Shown here one piece after another: positions 12,101 through 26,300 of a stretch of 64,000 bases of DNA (position 1 is its first letter; the number at the start of each line of letters is the position of its first letter). A program made the translations under genes and the position numbers. The stretch covers positions 62,001-126,000 of the forward strand of contig CAWIMC010000020.1 in assembly GCA_963837005.1 (NCBI GenBank), written 5' to 3'. The notes beneath the pieces were generated by a model. That model saw only the letters and a program-made list of their open reading frames with translations, did no database searches and was not told the DNA's origin. Source of the stretch: CALDTK01 sp963837005. GTDB lineage: Bacteria > Bacteroidota > Bacteroidia > Chitinophagales > Saprospiraceae.

Positions 12101-15100
12101 GCGCCCTTACGGTGAGCGCGAGCGGCGGTGCGGGCGCCTACTCTTATACCTGGTCCAACGGCGCAACCACCGCGAGTATCACCGGCCTCACGGCCGGCGA
12201 CTACACCGTCACCGTCACGGACGCCAACGGCTGCACGGCCACCGCCGCCGGTTCGATTGAACCCTCCACGGCCGTCGGCATCGAGGTCATCTCGATGACG
12301 GCCGCCACCTGCGGTACGGCCGACGGCGCCCTCGAGGTCGAGGCCTTCGGCGCGGTCGCCCCCGTGAGCTACCGCCTCGGGGCCACGGGCGCGAGCCAGG
12401 GCTCCGGGATCTCGCCGGCCTTGCCGCCGGCGCGTACGCCATCACGGCCACCGGGGCCGACGGGTGCGCGGCCACGCAAACGGTCACCGTCCCGCAGGCC
12501 GGGGGCGCGGGCTTCGCGGCCGCAACCGTCCTCGTCGACGCGGTCGAGTGCGCGGGCGACGCCACGGCGAGCGTCCGCGTCGACGTGACGCCAGGCGGCG
12601 CGTACGAGTTCTCCCTCGACGGCGCGAGCTTCCAGGCGAGCCCGACCTTCAGCCGGCCTCGCCGCTGGCGACTACCTCCTCACCGTGCGCAACGCCGCGG
12701 CCGGTGGGTGCGCGACGACCGCCGCGATCACGATCGGCGAACCGGCGGTGCTCACGGCGAGCATCGCTGCGGCTACGAACACGACCTGCGGCGACGCCAA
12801 CGGCGCGCTTAGCGTCGGCGTCCACGGCGGTACGAGTGGCGCTGGCGGGACCGATGGCTACACTTATGCCTGGTCTACTGGCGCGACGAGCGCGACCGTC
12901 ACCGGCCTCGCCGCCGGTAGCTACTCCGTCACCGTCACGGATGCCAACGGCTGCACGGCCACCGCAGAAGGCGCCGTTGCCCCCTCCGAGCCCATCGGCA
13001 TCGAACTCGTCTCAACCACGCCAGCCACCTGCGGCACGGCTGATGGCGCCTTCGAGGTCGAAGCCTTCGGCGCTACGGCGCCGGTGACGTATCGCCTCGG
13101 CACCGCTGGCGCTGGCCAGAGTTCCGGAGTCTTTGCGGGCCTCGCCGCCAGCGCGTACGCCGTCACGGCCACGGGCGCAGACGGCTGCTCGGCCACGCAA
13201 ACGGTCACCGTCCCGCAGGCCGGGGGCGCGGGCTTCGCGGCCGCAACCATCCTCGTCGATGCGATCGCGTGCGCGGGTGATGCCACGGCCTCCGTGAGGA
13301 TTGACGTGACGCCAAGCGGCGCGTACGAGTTCTCGCTCGACGGCGCGACTTTTCGAGTCGAGTCCGACCTTCACTGGCCTCACCGCCGGCGATTACACCT
13401 TTACTGTGCGCAACGCCGAGGCCGGCGGCTGCGCGACGACGGCCGCGATCTCGATAACGGAGCCGGCAGTGCTCGTCGCCACGATCGACTCCCCGACGAA
13501 CACGACCTGCGGCGACGCTAACGGCGCCCTCACCGTGAGCGCGAGCGGCGGCACCGGAGCTTACGGTTACGTCTGGTCTACTGGCGCAACAAGCGCCTCC
13601 ATCACGGGCCTCGCTGCCGGCGACTACACCGTCACCGTCACGGACGCCAACGGCTGTACGGCCGTGGCCTCAGCGACGGTCGCCCCCTCCGACGCCATCG
13701 GCATCGAGGTCGTCTCGACGACGGCCGCCACCTGCGGCACGGCCGACGGCGCCTTCGAGGTCGAAGCCTTTGGGGCGTCTGCCCCGGTGACGTACTCGCT
13801 CGGCGCAGGCGGCACCGGCCAAAGCTCCGGGACCTTCGCCGGCCTCGCCGCCGGCGCGTACGTCGTCACGGCCACCAGGGCCGACGGCTGCTCGACCACG
13901 CAGACGGTCACCGTCCCGCAGGCCGGGGGCGCGGGCTTCTCGGCCGCGGCTCCCTCGTCGACGCGATCGAGTGCGCGGGCGACGCCACGGCGAGCGTCCG
14001 CGTCGACGTGACGCCGAGTGGCGCCTACGAATACGCCATCGACGGTGTGACCTTCCAGGCAAGCCCGACCTTCGCCGGACTTGCCGCCGGCGACTACACC
14101 TTCACCGTGCGCAACGTCGAGGCCGGCGGGTGCGCGACGACCGCCGCAATCTCGATCGGCGAACCGGCGGTACTCGTCGCCACGATCAACACCCCGACGA
14201 ATACGACCTGCGGCGACGCTAATGGCGCCCTCATGGCGAGCGCGACCGGTGGCACCGGAGCTTACGGTTACGCCTGGTCGAATGGCGCGACGAGCGCCTC
14301 CATCGCGGGCCTCGCCGCCGGCAGCTACTCGGTCACCGTCACGGACGCCAACGGCTGCACGGCTACCGCAGAAGGCGCCGTTGCCCCCTCCGACGCCGTC
14401 GGCATCGAGGTCGTCTCGACGACGGCCGCTACTTGCGGCACGGCCGACGGCGCCTTCGAGGTCGAGGCCTTTGGGGCGTCTCCCCCGGTGACGTACTCGC
14501 TCGGCGCAGGCAGCACCGGCCAAAGCTCCGGGACCTTCGCCGGCCTCGCCGCCGGCGCGTACGTCGTCACGGCCACCGGGGCCGACGGGTGCGCGGCCAC
14601 GCAAACGGTCACCGTCCCGCAGGCCGGGCGCGGGCTTCGCGGCCGCAACCGTCCTCGTCGATGCGGTCGCCTGCGCGGGCGACGCCACGGCGAGCGTCCG
14701 CGTCGACGTGACGCCGAGTGGCGCGTACGAGTTCTCGCTCGACGGCGCGAGCTTCCAGGCCAACCCAACCTTCGCCGGCTTAGTCGCCGGCGACTACACC
14801 TTCACGGTGCGCAACGTCGAGGCCGGCGGGTGCGCGACGACCGCCGCGATCTCGATAACGGAGCCGGCAGTGCTCGTCGCCATGATCGACTCCCCGACGA
14901 ACACGACCTGCGGCAACGCTAACGGCGCCCTCACGGCGAGCGTGAGCGGCGGTGCGGGCGCGTACACGTACGCCTGGTCGAATGGCGCGACGAGCGCCAC
15001 CACGGGCCTCGCCGCCGGTAGCTACTCAGTCACCGTCACGGACGCCAACGGCTGCACGGCCGAGGCCTCAGCGACGGTGGCCCCCTCCGACGCCATCGGC

Positions 15101-18100
15101 ATCGAGGTCGTCTCAACCACGCCGGCCACCTGCGGCACGGCCGACGGCGCCTTCGAGGTCGAGGCCTTCGGCGCGACCGCCCCCGTGAGCTACCGCCTCG
15201 GGGCCACGGGTGCCAGCCGGAGCTCCGGGACCTTCGCCGGCCTTGCCGCCGGCGCGTACGCCATCACGGCCACCGGGGCCGACGGGTGCGCGGCCACGCA
15301 AACGGTCACCGTCCCGCAGGCCGGGGGCGCGGGCTTCGCGGCCGCAGTCACCCTTGTCGACGCGGTCGAGTGCGCGGGCGACGCCACGGCGAGCGTCCGC
15401 GTCGACGTGACGCCGAGTGGGACGTACGAGTTCTCGCTCGATGGCGCGAGCTTCCAGACCAACCCGACCTTCGCCGGACTTGCCGCCGGCGACTACACCT
15501 TCACCGTGCGCAACGCCGGGGCCGGCGGGTGCGCGACGACCGCCGCGATCTCGATCGGCGAGCCGGCGGTACTCGTCGCCACGATCAACACCCCGACGAA
15601 TACGACCTGCGGCGACGCCAACGGCGCCCTCGCCGCGAGCGCGACCGGTGGTGCGGGCACGTACACGTACGCCTGGGCCAGCGGCGCGACGAGCGCCACG
15701 CTCACGGGCCTCGCCGCCGGCACCTACACCGTCACCGTCACGGACGCCAACGGCTGCACGGCCGAGGCCTCAGCGACGGTCGCCCCCTCCGACGCCATCG
15801 GCATCGAGGTCGTCTCGACGACGGCCGCTACTTGCGGCACGGCCCACGGCGCCCTCGAGGTCGAGGCCTTCGACGCGACCGCCCCCGTGAGCTACCGCCT
15901 CGGGGCCACGGGGGGCGAGCCAGAGCTCCGGGATCTTTGCGGGCCTCGCCGCCGGCGCGTATTCGGTCACGGCCACGGGAGCCGGTGGCTGCTCCGCCAC
16001 ACAGACCGTTACGGTCCCGCAGGCCGGGGGCGCGGGCTTCGCGGCCGCGGCTACCCTCGTCGACGCGGTCGCGTGCGCGGGCGACGCCACGGCGAGCGTC
16101 CGCGTCGACGTGACGCCGAGTGGGGCGTACGAGTTCTCCCTCGACGGCGCGACCTTCCAGGCGAGCCCGACCTTCGCCGGGCTCACCGCCGGGGACTACA
16201 CCTTCACGGTGCGCAATCCTGAGGCCGGCGGCTGCGCGACGACCGCCGCGATCTCGATCGGCGAGCCGGCGGTGCTCGTCGCTAACATCGGTGCGGCGAC
16301 GAATACGACCTGCGGCGACGCCAACGGCGCCCTTACGGCATCGCGACCGGTGGCACCGGCGCGTACAGTTACGCCTGGTCGAATAGCGCGACGACTGCCA
16401 CCGTCACCGGCCTCGCTGCCGGCAGCTACTCGGTCACCGTTATGGACGCCAAGGGCTGCACGGCTACCGCCTCGGGCACTGTCGCGCCCTCCGAGCCGGT
16501 CGGCATCGAATCGTCTCCACCACGCCAGCCACCTGTGGCACGGCCGATGGCGCCTTCGAGGTCGAAGCCTTCGGCGCGGTCGCGCCGGTGAGGTACCGCA
16601 TTGGCACCACTGGTGCGAGCCAGAACTCCGGGTCTTCGCCGGCCTCGCGGCCGGCGCGTACTCGATCACGGCCACCGGGGCCGATGGCTGCTCGGCCACG
16701 CAGACCGTCACCGTCCCGCAGGCCGGGGGCGCGGGCTTTGCGGCGACAGTCGCGCTCGTCGACACGATTGCTTGCGCGGGGAGCCTCTGCGAGCGTCCGC
16801 ATCGACGTCACGCCGAGCGGCACCTACGAGTACTCCATTGACGGAGCGAGCTTTCAGTCGAGTCCGTCTTCGCTGGCCTCGCTGCTGGCGACTACACCTT
16901 CACCGTACGCAGCGCCGAGGCCGGCGGCTGCGCAACGACGGTTTCGATGACGATTGGCGAGCCGACGGGCTGACGGCGAGCATTACCGCGACAACGAACA
17001 CCACCTGCGGCGATGCCAATGGCACACTCTCCGTCGCCGCGAGCGGCGGTAGAGGCACCGGCGGCGACTACACCTATGCCTGGTCGAATAGCGCGACGAC
17101 TGCCACCGTCACCGGTCTCGCTGCCGGCAGCTACTCGGTCACCGTCACGGACGCCAAGGGCTGCACGGCCACCGCCTCGGGCACCGTCGCGCCCTCCGCA
17201 ACCCATCGGCATTGAATTCGTCTCCACGACGCCTGCGACCTGCGGCACGGCCGATGGCGCCTTCGAGGTCGAAGCCTTCGGCGCGGTACGGCGCCGGTGA
17301 CGTATCGCATTGGCACCACTGGTGCTAGCCAAAGCTCCGGAGTCTTCGCGGGCCTCGCGGCTGGCGCGTACTCGATCACGGCTACGGCGCGCGGCTGCTC
17401 CGCCACGCAGACCGTCACCGTCCCGCAGGCCGGGGGCGCGGGCTTCGCGGCCGCCGTTGTCCTTCTCGACTCGATCGCGTGCGCGGGAGATGCCAACGCC
17501 TCGGCTGAGCATCGACGTCACGCCGAGCGGCACCTACGAGTTCTCCATCGACGGCTCGAGTTTTCAGTCGAGCCCGAGCTTCACCGGCCTCGCCGCCGGC
17601 GACTACACCTTCACCGTGCGCAGCGCCGAGGCTGGTGGCTGCTCGACGACGGCTACGATCTCGATGCGGAACCGGCAGTGCCGCGCCAGGATCGGCACCA
17701 CGACCAACACCACCTGCGGCGATGCCAACGGCACGCTCTCGGTCAGCGCGAGCGGCGGAACCGGCGCGTACGCCTACGCCTGGTCGAATAGCGCGACAAC
17801 TGCCACCATCACCGGCCTCGCTGCCGGCAGCTACTCGGTCACCGTCACGGACGCCAAGGGCTGCACAGCCACGGCTCCGGGCACTGTCGCGCCCTCCACG
17901 CCGGTCGGCATCGAAGTCGTCTCCACGACGCCAGCCACCTGCGGCACGGCCGATGGCGCCTTCGAGGTCGAGGCCTTCGGCGCGGTCGCCCCGGTGACGT
18001 ATCGCATTGGCACCACTGGTGCTAGCCAAAGCTCCGGGGTCTTCGCGGGCCTTTCGGCCGGCGCTACTCGATTACGGCTACGGTGCCGGTGGCTGCTCCG

Positions 18101-21100
18101 CCACGCAGACCGTCACTGTCCCGCAGGCCGGGGGCGCGGGCTTCGCGGCGGCCGTTGTGCTCGTCGACACGATAGCCTGCGCAGGAAACGCAACGCCTCG
18201 GCGTTCGTATCGATGTCACGCCGAGCGGCACCTACGAGTACTCCATCGATGGCTCGAGCTTCCAGTCGAGCCCGAGCTTCACTGGCCTCGCCGCCGGGGA
18301 TTACACCTTCACCGTACGTGGCGCCGAGGCCGGCGGGTGCTCGACGACGGCCGCGATCACGATGCTGCGCCTGCGGTGCTCACGGCGAGCATCATGCAGC
18401 ACCGTCAACACGAGCTGCGGCGATGCCAACGGTACACTCTCCGTCGCCGCGAGCGGCGGAACTGGCGCGTACACCTACGCCTGGTCGAATGGCGCGACGA
18501 CTGCCACCGTCACCGGTCTCGCCGCCGGCAGCTACTCTGTTACCGTCACGGACGCCAAGGGCTGCACGGCTACCACCTCGGGCACAGTGCGCGCGAGTGG
18601 ATCGGTTGACCTATCCATCGTGACCGCCACCCCGCCGATCTGTGCTGGCGGCACCGACGGACGCGTCGTGCTCACGCTCGGCAATAGCGGCCTGGTGTCG
18701 CAAAGCTATAGGCTGAATGGCGTCACGCAAACCGATAGCGTCTTCACAGGCCTCTCCGCGGGTAGCTACGAGGCGATTGCTGGCGACTTCACCACTGGTT
18801 GTCTCGACACAGTGATCGTCGTACTCACAGCACCATCAGCTATCGCAATCGAGGTGACGAACGTCGTCGACAATGTTGTTTTGGCGAAAGCCTCGGCCGC
18901 GTCACCTTCAGCGCTAGTGGAGGCAACGGCGCACCGTATACGTACGCGCTCTCCGGGCTCGGCGAACCTCAAAACAGTTCGACTTTTACAGGTCTAGTCG
19001 CCGGAATTTATACCGTTATCGTTTCGGACATCCGTGGTTGCACCGGGACACTCGGCGGCATTCGCATTGGAGAGCCCGAGCGTTTGACGGCCAGTGCAGA
19101 ACTCATACGCCCGGCGAGTTGTGGCGCAGCCAACGGCGCAGCGGAGGTTTTGCCGCAAGGCGGAACGGCCCCCTACACTTTTCGCTGGGCGAACGGCGAA
19201 ACCACGCGGTCTGCTACGGGCTTGCCGGCTGGTGTCAACGCGGTAACGGTAACTGATATAAACGGCTGCACCGTCGAGACGACCGTCACGGTCCCGAGCG
19301 TGGTTGGCGTCGAACTCATCGTTGCCGCAAGCACGCCTTCGTACTGCGGCCGAGACAACGGCAGCATCACCCTCGAGACGCGTGGTGGTACGGGGCCATT
19401 CTCGTTCGCGTGGCCGCAAAACCTAGGGCTCGCGGGCGCTAGCGTCACTGGGCTCGTAGCGGCTAGCTATCTAGCCGTCGTGACCGATGCCAGTGGCTGC
19501 ACCGACAGCGTTCGCGTCAACATCGAGGAGATTGCTGGTCCAACGATCGAACTCGTCACCCAGCAACCCGCAACTTGCGAGGGGCAACTCGGTAGCGCGA
19601 CGGTACGTGTGGCGGGAGGCTCCGGCGCTACGACCTTACGCTGGAGCAACGGTGAAGTCGGCTCGACGGCGACCAGGCTACCGGTCGGCATCTCGACGGC
19701 CGTGGTGAGCGACGAGGCGAGCTGCGAAAGCAGCGTCACGGTCGACATTACCCTCGTCGGAGGTATTGCGCTCGAGGTGGTCGCGACGCCGGCATCATGT
19801 ACGCCAGGTGACGATGGCCAGATCCAGATTACGGCTTTCGCCGAAAACCTACAATTTTCCATCGACGGCGGAACCTCCTTTCAGACGAGCCCCGAGTTCA
19901 CGGGTTTGTCCGGCGGACGGTACGTGGTGTTGACGGCCAACGAGATCGGGTGCCGACGCCTCGATACGATCGACGTGCCGCAACTCGGCCGTCCGGTGCT
20001 CACGGGTGTAGACGTGGTGGCGCCGAGTTGTGCCGGGGATGCCGACGCGCGCATCACCGTGCGTACGGTCGCCGAGGGCGCGGCGTACAGCATCGACGGT
20101 GGCACTAGTTTTGGCGCAAGCCCCACCTTGTCGGACTGCGTGCCGGCGAGTACGAAGTCGTCGTGCGGACCCAAGGCGGCTGCCTCTCGGACGTGCGCTC
20201 GATCCGCATCGACGCACCGGAGCAACTGCGTGTGGCGGAGTTGGAGGTACGCGACGAACATGTGCAAGCGCCTCGGACGGCATGATCAGCGTGCGTGCCG
20301 CGGGCGGAACCGAACCTTACCGTTACAGCCTCACTGGTGTACAGATCGACGCCCCGACGGGCAGTTTCGGGAAGCTCGCAGGCGGCACCTACGCCCTGCT
20401 CATCACCGACGCGAAGGGCTGTACACAGTCACTCGAAGTCGTCGTGAAGGTGAGCGGTGTGATCAACGTGGCGCTCGTGGAGGCCGGGGAGCCGACCTGC
20501 GGCGAGGACAACGGTAGTCTGCGCGTGCAGGCCTCCGGCGGGGTGGCTCCGTACACCTATCTCTGGCAGGACGGTGCCAAGGGGGCCGAGCGCGGTAAGC
20601 TCGCGGCGGGCACCTACGTGGTGGAGGCTACGGATGCGCGTGGTTGTGCTACGCTGGACACGTTTACGCTTAACAATGGCGGCGAACTGGATTTTGAGGT
20701 CGTGGCTGCCGCGGCCGACACTTGTGGACGAGGCACGGGTGGCTTTAAACTCGACATCACCAAGGGCTCAGCGCCGTACACTTTCACCTTAAATGGGGTG
20801 ACGGTCAAGGCCTTGCCGAAGCAGGTGGCGGCTGGTCGCTACGACATTGGGGTGGTTGATGCGAAGGGCTGTCGCCAAAACAAGTCCGTCGTCATCCAAG
20901 AAGTGGGCTCGTTTCTGGCTAGCCTGCAGGACTACTCGTTTTGCGAAAGCGGCGGAACGATAGCTCCCACCATTGACCCATCTATTGAGGTAGCTTACCT
21001 GTGGTCTACGGGCGAGAAAAGTGCCTCCATCACCGTGAAAACCAGCGGTACCTACAGCGTGAGGATCACGAACCGCTTCGGGTGCACAGTGGACCTCACG

Positions 21101-23254
21101 ACTACGGTGGAGGTCTTCGACGCGACGGCAGCCCTCCCGGGCATACGCTACGAAGCACCCTGCTTTGGGGCTACCGATGGCCGACTCACCTTGACGTCCA
21201 ACAGCAACCGCGATAGCCTTTACTCCATCGACGGCGGGCAGAGCTACCAGGCATCACCGGTGTTCGCGAGCGTAGCGCCCGGCGCGTACGACTTGGTCAC
21301 GCTGTTTAGGGGCGAGTGCAAGGCCGGCAGAGCCCTATCGCTCGAGGCTTTGCCCGCTTTGGCGCTCACGAGCACCGACACGGTGACGGGCCTTTGCAGC
21401 GTAGTGCTCACCGTGCAGGCCAGTGGCGGCGACGGCGGACCGTACACCTACTTCGTCAACGGCGAGGACCGCGGGAGCTCCGGCACCCTGACCCTGGCCC
21501 CGGGCACGTCCCGGGTCGTAGCCCGCGACGCGAAGGGCTGCGCCTCGGCGGTGGCGGAGTACGTATTCGATACATCGGGCGGGCTGGGTTTCGTCGCCGA
21601 GGTGAGCTACCCGAGTTGCGTGGTGGCACGCGGGGACGTGTTGCTTCGCTCCGGAAGTGCCGGTGCCGTGACCGTGAGCTGGAGTGACGGCGGGACGGGC
21701 CTTTCGCGAACTGGGCTGTCTCCCGGATCTTACCGAGCTACGATCAGTAATGCAGAGGGTTGTACGCAAACCGTCGAAGTGGTGGTCGAAGAGATTGGGC
21801 AGATCGTCGCGAGTTTTGCGGAAGCAAAATCCCCAACCAATTGCGTGTCTCCTAACGGAATCTTGGTGGTAGACGCGGTCGGCGGGCTCGGGCCGTTCCG
21901 CTACAGCTGGACACACGACCCTAACCTAACGGCGGCACGCGCTACGGGGCTAGCGTCCGGTGCGTACCGCGTCGTAGTTATGGACGTGCGGGGTTGTACA
22001 CAGACGCTGGAAGTAGTCTTGGACCCGCCGCCCAGTCCCCGTCTGGTCCTGACCTCACGCTCGTCGCAGACCTGTGCCGCGCCCGCCAACGGGGCCGTAG
22101 GCTTGACGCTCGCGCAAGCACCAAATGGACCGGTGACCGCAGAGTGGAACGGTGAGCCAGCTCCCTTGTCACGGAGTGACCTCACGGGGGGCAGGTACCG
22201 TGTGACAGGGACGGACTCGGCGGGCTGTACCTCGACGATCGACATCATCCTATCGGCGGATGTCCTCCGCTTTGGGGAAGTGGAGGTCCGGGATGCCAGT
22301 TGCGACACTTTGGGAGGTATCGCCCTAACCGATAGTGGGGGGCAAGGATGCGTATCAGTTCGCCTGGGCGAACGGAGCGCGTGATAGTACACTTACGAAC
22401 CTAGGCAGTGGAACTTACGCCGTGGCAGGTGAACGACGGTGGCGGCTGTCGGATCGATACGAGCATCGTGCTCGAGGATATTTTGGCGCCAAACTTCACC
22501 GTTTCCGATCTTGGTCTTTGCGATGGGCAATCGCGGACAATCAGCATTCCTTACCCTGCCGCGGCGACGACGTGGCGTGACGCGAGTGGTTTGATCGTAG
22601 GGCTCGACTCCGTGCTGACGGTAGCGGGGACGGGGACCTACTACGGTATCGACCACAACTTTGGGGGGCTGCGTATTGCAGGACACCTTCTTAGTGACGG
22701 ATATAGGCGCGGTCTTCACGGCGCAGTTCCTCGTATCGGCGGAGGCGGTTGTAGGAGAAGAGGTACTGATTTTCGAGACTTCCATTCCGGCACCGGAAGA
22801 CGTGGCCTGGTCGGTGAATGGGCCAGGCGCAGCAACGCAGGTTAGGGTAGAGCGCAATAGCTACGCCTACGTGTTTGACACGCCTGGCACCTACGCGATC
22901 ACCCTCGACGCCGGCATCGGGACTTGTACTTCGACGGTCACCAAGGAGATTCGGGTATATGTGTCGGCGGATTCGATCGGGTTGGCGCAACCTGCGTTCA
23001 GCGAGTTGCTCGAGTTTGCGGCGGCACCCAATCCGACGGTGGGCCCACTCGACGTAACGGTGGAGTACTCCTCGGTGCGCAACTTGAGCCTGCGGATCTA
23101 CGACGTAGCTAGTGCGCTCGTAGATAGTCGGGAGCTACGAGGTGCAGCCCGTTACGAAGAGTCGTTTGACCTCGGCGCACGTGCACCGGGCGTGTACTAC
23201 GTCGTGCTGACGGGCGGGACGGAGTCACATTACCGGACGGTGGTTCGGCAGTGA
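9134..23254 (+). CDS. Giant SprB-repeat adhesin with T9SS sorting domain, many frame breaks
   Basis: The ATG at 9134 starts a signal peptide (hydrophobic core, then MATAQPPGCG). The rest is modules of SprB/PKD type: NTTCGDANGAL, a GGTGAYTYAWSNGA strand, TGLAAGDYTVTVTDANGC and the linker TVAPSDAIGIEV. They occur as about ten tandem super-repeats (12.08-18.6 kb) flanked by more divergent modules. The end has a T9SS type A sorting domain: PNPTVGPLDVTVEYS, LSLRIYDVASALV, APGVYYVVLTGG. In Flavobacterium, SprB is a mobile surface adhesin moved by the gliding machinery; a similar adhesive role here is inference. Reading through requires at least twenty single-base frame changes, for example near 10752, 11045, 11425, 11640, 12412, 12655, 13350, 13950, 14630, 15910, 16340, 18050, 20135 and 22330. 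They occur even between near-identical repeats, which points to indels in the consensus rather than separate genes. Full length would be about 4,700 residues. Confidence 0.8.
12050..18620 (+). repeat. Ten tandem ~700-bp super-repeats inside the adhesin
   Basis: The landmark for the NTTCGD motif (ACCTGCGGC or a close form) recurs at about 12081, 12783, 13504, 14205, 14905, 15604, 16307, 17002, 17711 and 18412. Spacing is 695-721 bases, against 702 expected for a 234-residue unit. Each unit holds three beta-sandwich-like modules: NTTCGDANGAL, ATCGTADGAFEVEAFGA and a DATASVRVDVTPSG block. Copies 12.8-16.3 kb are nearly identical to one another, indicating recent amplification or gene conversion. 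The hairpin element is absent from this block. Confidence 0.9.
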
Positions 23255-23360
23255 GGGGGGCAAGTGTTGAAGGGGGAAGTGCTGAAGGGGCTTGCAACCA
23301 TTGCCCCGAAGGCCCCCCATCGTGTGTTACCTTCCGCACTCACGGTACTCCCCCAGAATC

Positions 23361-26300
23361 ATGCAGCTACGTTTACTTTTTACCTCCTTCCTCCTTGTCA
23401 TCCTGAGCGTCGCCGCCTCCGCGCAACGCCAGCGTATCGATCTCTCCGTAGCCGATCTAACGTCCGCCCTCGATGCCCAGCAGCGCCGCGGCTGGCACGT
23501 CGGTAGGCACGACGATCGAACTCCCGTGGCTCGACGGCGCAGACGCGCGCTTTCACGCTCGTGGAAGCCTCCCAGTTCGAGCCCGGCCTCCAGGCCGACT
23601 ACCCTAACATCCGCAGCTTCCGGCTCGTCATTCCAAGTTCTACCGAGATCGTCGGGCGCCTCAACGTAAGTCCCGAAGGTGTCTTTGCCGTGGTGCTGGA
23701 GGATGGCGGCGCCGTCGAGATTACACACGAGCGCGAGGGGAAGCGGATCGCGCAGTACATCGAACGCGTCGACGTCCACGCTGAGCGGGCCGCGTTCACG
23801 TGTGGCGTCGAGGACGAGGGCCTGGCGCCTTTCGGCAAAACGGGCACTCCACAAAAAATTCAAGCGAACAGTTGCTTCCAACTTGGCACCACGCTACGGC
23901 GCTACCGAATAGCCCTGACGAACACGGGCGAGTTTGCACAGCTCAACGGCGGCACCGTGACTGGGGTCAATGCGGCTTTCAACCGGCGTCTCGCCGAACT
24001 CAATGCTATCTACGAACGTGAGGCGTCGATCACGTTCGTCTTGATTGCCGGTAACGATGTGCTCATCAGTCTTGATCCTGCCAACGATACGTTCCCCAAT
24101 CCCCTCAGTTCAGCAGACTCCCGCCCACGAGCCGCGAAATACATCAACGACCGTATCCCCGTCGGCAATTTCGACATCGGGCACGGGCTCCATGAAACGG
24201 ATCAGAATATTAGCATCAATGGACAGGCGTCGGTCGGAGTGGTCTGTCGTGCGACCTTTAAATCGAGCGCCTTCAGCACCGTCCGGTCTACGGGCTCATT
24301 GGTCATCTTCCAGCACGAGGTCGGTCACCAGTTCAGCTGCGAGCACACCAACTACGGCTGCCAGAACCCATCGAACGAGAGTTCGCAGCGCTACGAGCCC
24401 GGGCAAGGTGTAACGATCATGGCCACCGCCGTATCGACCTGCACGTCCACCGATACCTACGCGTCAATCGACCGGACCTACTTCCACGTCGGCTCGCTAC
24501 GCGCAATCAACAACTATATCGCCGGACTCGGCAGCTGCTTCGCCGCTATCGCCACCACTAATTCGGCCCCCGTCGCCGACGCCAATCCCGACGGCGGCAC
24601 CTATGTCATCCCCGCCAATACGCCCTTCCTTCTCGAAGGCGCTGGCACCGATGCTGATGCACAGACTTTGACGTACAACTGGGAGCAGATCGACACGGAT
24701 GCGCAGGCCCCGGCCGATCCCACCCAAACCGCCAACCGCCCTACGGCCCCCCTCTTCCGCAGTTTTGCGGCCGACTTTAGTCCGAATCGCTACCTCCCGC
24801 GCCTCAGCACCATCCTCGCCGGCGTACTGCCGGACGGATCCGACGGTGAGGTCCTCCCGAACGTCTCCCGCAACCTCACCTTCGACCTCACCGTGCGCGA
24901 CGGCTCCAACGGTATCGCCTGCGACGAGCGTCAGATCCAGGTCGTGAATACCGGGCGGCCTTCCGCATCAATACGTTCAATACGCCGACCAGCCTTACGG
25001 CAAATGGTACGAACGACCGCCACCATCATCTGGAGCGTAGCCGGCACGGACGTGAACGGTATCAACACCGCCAAACGTCGACATCCTCTTCAGCACGGAC
25101 GGCGGGCAGACCTTTAGCTTCCCCATCGCAACTGCTACGCCGAATGACGGCTCGCACACCTTTACCATCCCCGGCTTCGCGACGACAAAAGGGCGGATTA
25201 TGGTGCGCGGCACCAACAACATCTTCCTCGACATTAATAATGCTGATATCTCCATTACGGTGGCGGGTGGATGTCTCGCTGCAGAGATCGACATTGCGCC
25301 GACCAATCTTGTGACTGCACCAGCGGGGTCAGCAACGTTAGATCTTACGCTAAATCCTAACTTCGGAGCTGCGTTAAATTCGCCTATTGCCTTCAACGTC
25401 GATGGCACGCCGTCCGGTAATTACATCGGGAAGGATGCTAACACTGGGAACTGCCAGAGCGTCAACTTCGGTGGCACTGCTTACGAGGTCTTGTCTGTAA
25501 CCGTCGGGAGCAGCGGCACTTACAATTTTAGCTCGATGGGATCCAACTCTCGAATAGCCCTCTTTTCTCAGCCCTATAATAACACGGGCTGTACAGGTTT
25601 CCTCAATGCTACAGGGCAGTTGTCGCAATCTATGCCTGGCGACCCCTTCAGTATCTCAAACACTCCTTTCAATCAAGCCTTACAGGCGGGTGACGCCCTG
25701 TCTCTGGTGGTCTTTACTCCATTTGGTAACATTGGCAATGCGTCTGTCAGCTACACCGGTGGTCAGCTGTTCACCGCCACGCCCGCTCCCCCCGCCGCCA
25801 CCTACTCCTACACCTACGGCATCATCAACAATGCCACCGGCAACATCGTCGCCTTCGACCCGAGTGCCGACCTCAGCAACGCCACCAACTTCCCGGCCGG
25901 CAGCTACACCGTGTTCGGAGTCAGCTACGAGAACACCGTCAACCTCGGCCAATTCGTCGGCGGTCCGAAGTCCGCCCTCGTCAATGCGGGTGCCGCCCAG
26001 ACTGCCTGCGTCCGCGTCAGCAGCAACGAGGTCAGCGTCACCATCCAGGCCGCGCTTCCCATCGAGCTACTTTCCTTTACGGCTGTCGCCAAAACCTCCG
26101 GCAACTTGGTCTCCTGGTCCACCGCCTCCGAGACCAACGCCAGTCACTTCGACGTCGAGCGTCTCGGTGCCGACACCTGGACCAGCATCGGCCAAGTATC
26201 GGCAACTGCCCCGAACGGCGCCAGCTACTCTTTCAGCGACGCCAACCCGCAAGCCATCAGCTACTACCGCCTCCGCAACACTGACCTCGACGGCAGCTCT

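Noticed and set aside
10740..22700. Programmed ribosomal frameshifting in the adhesin
   Set aside because: Shifts are numerous, go both ways, lack slippery sites in common, and differ between near-identical repeats.
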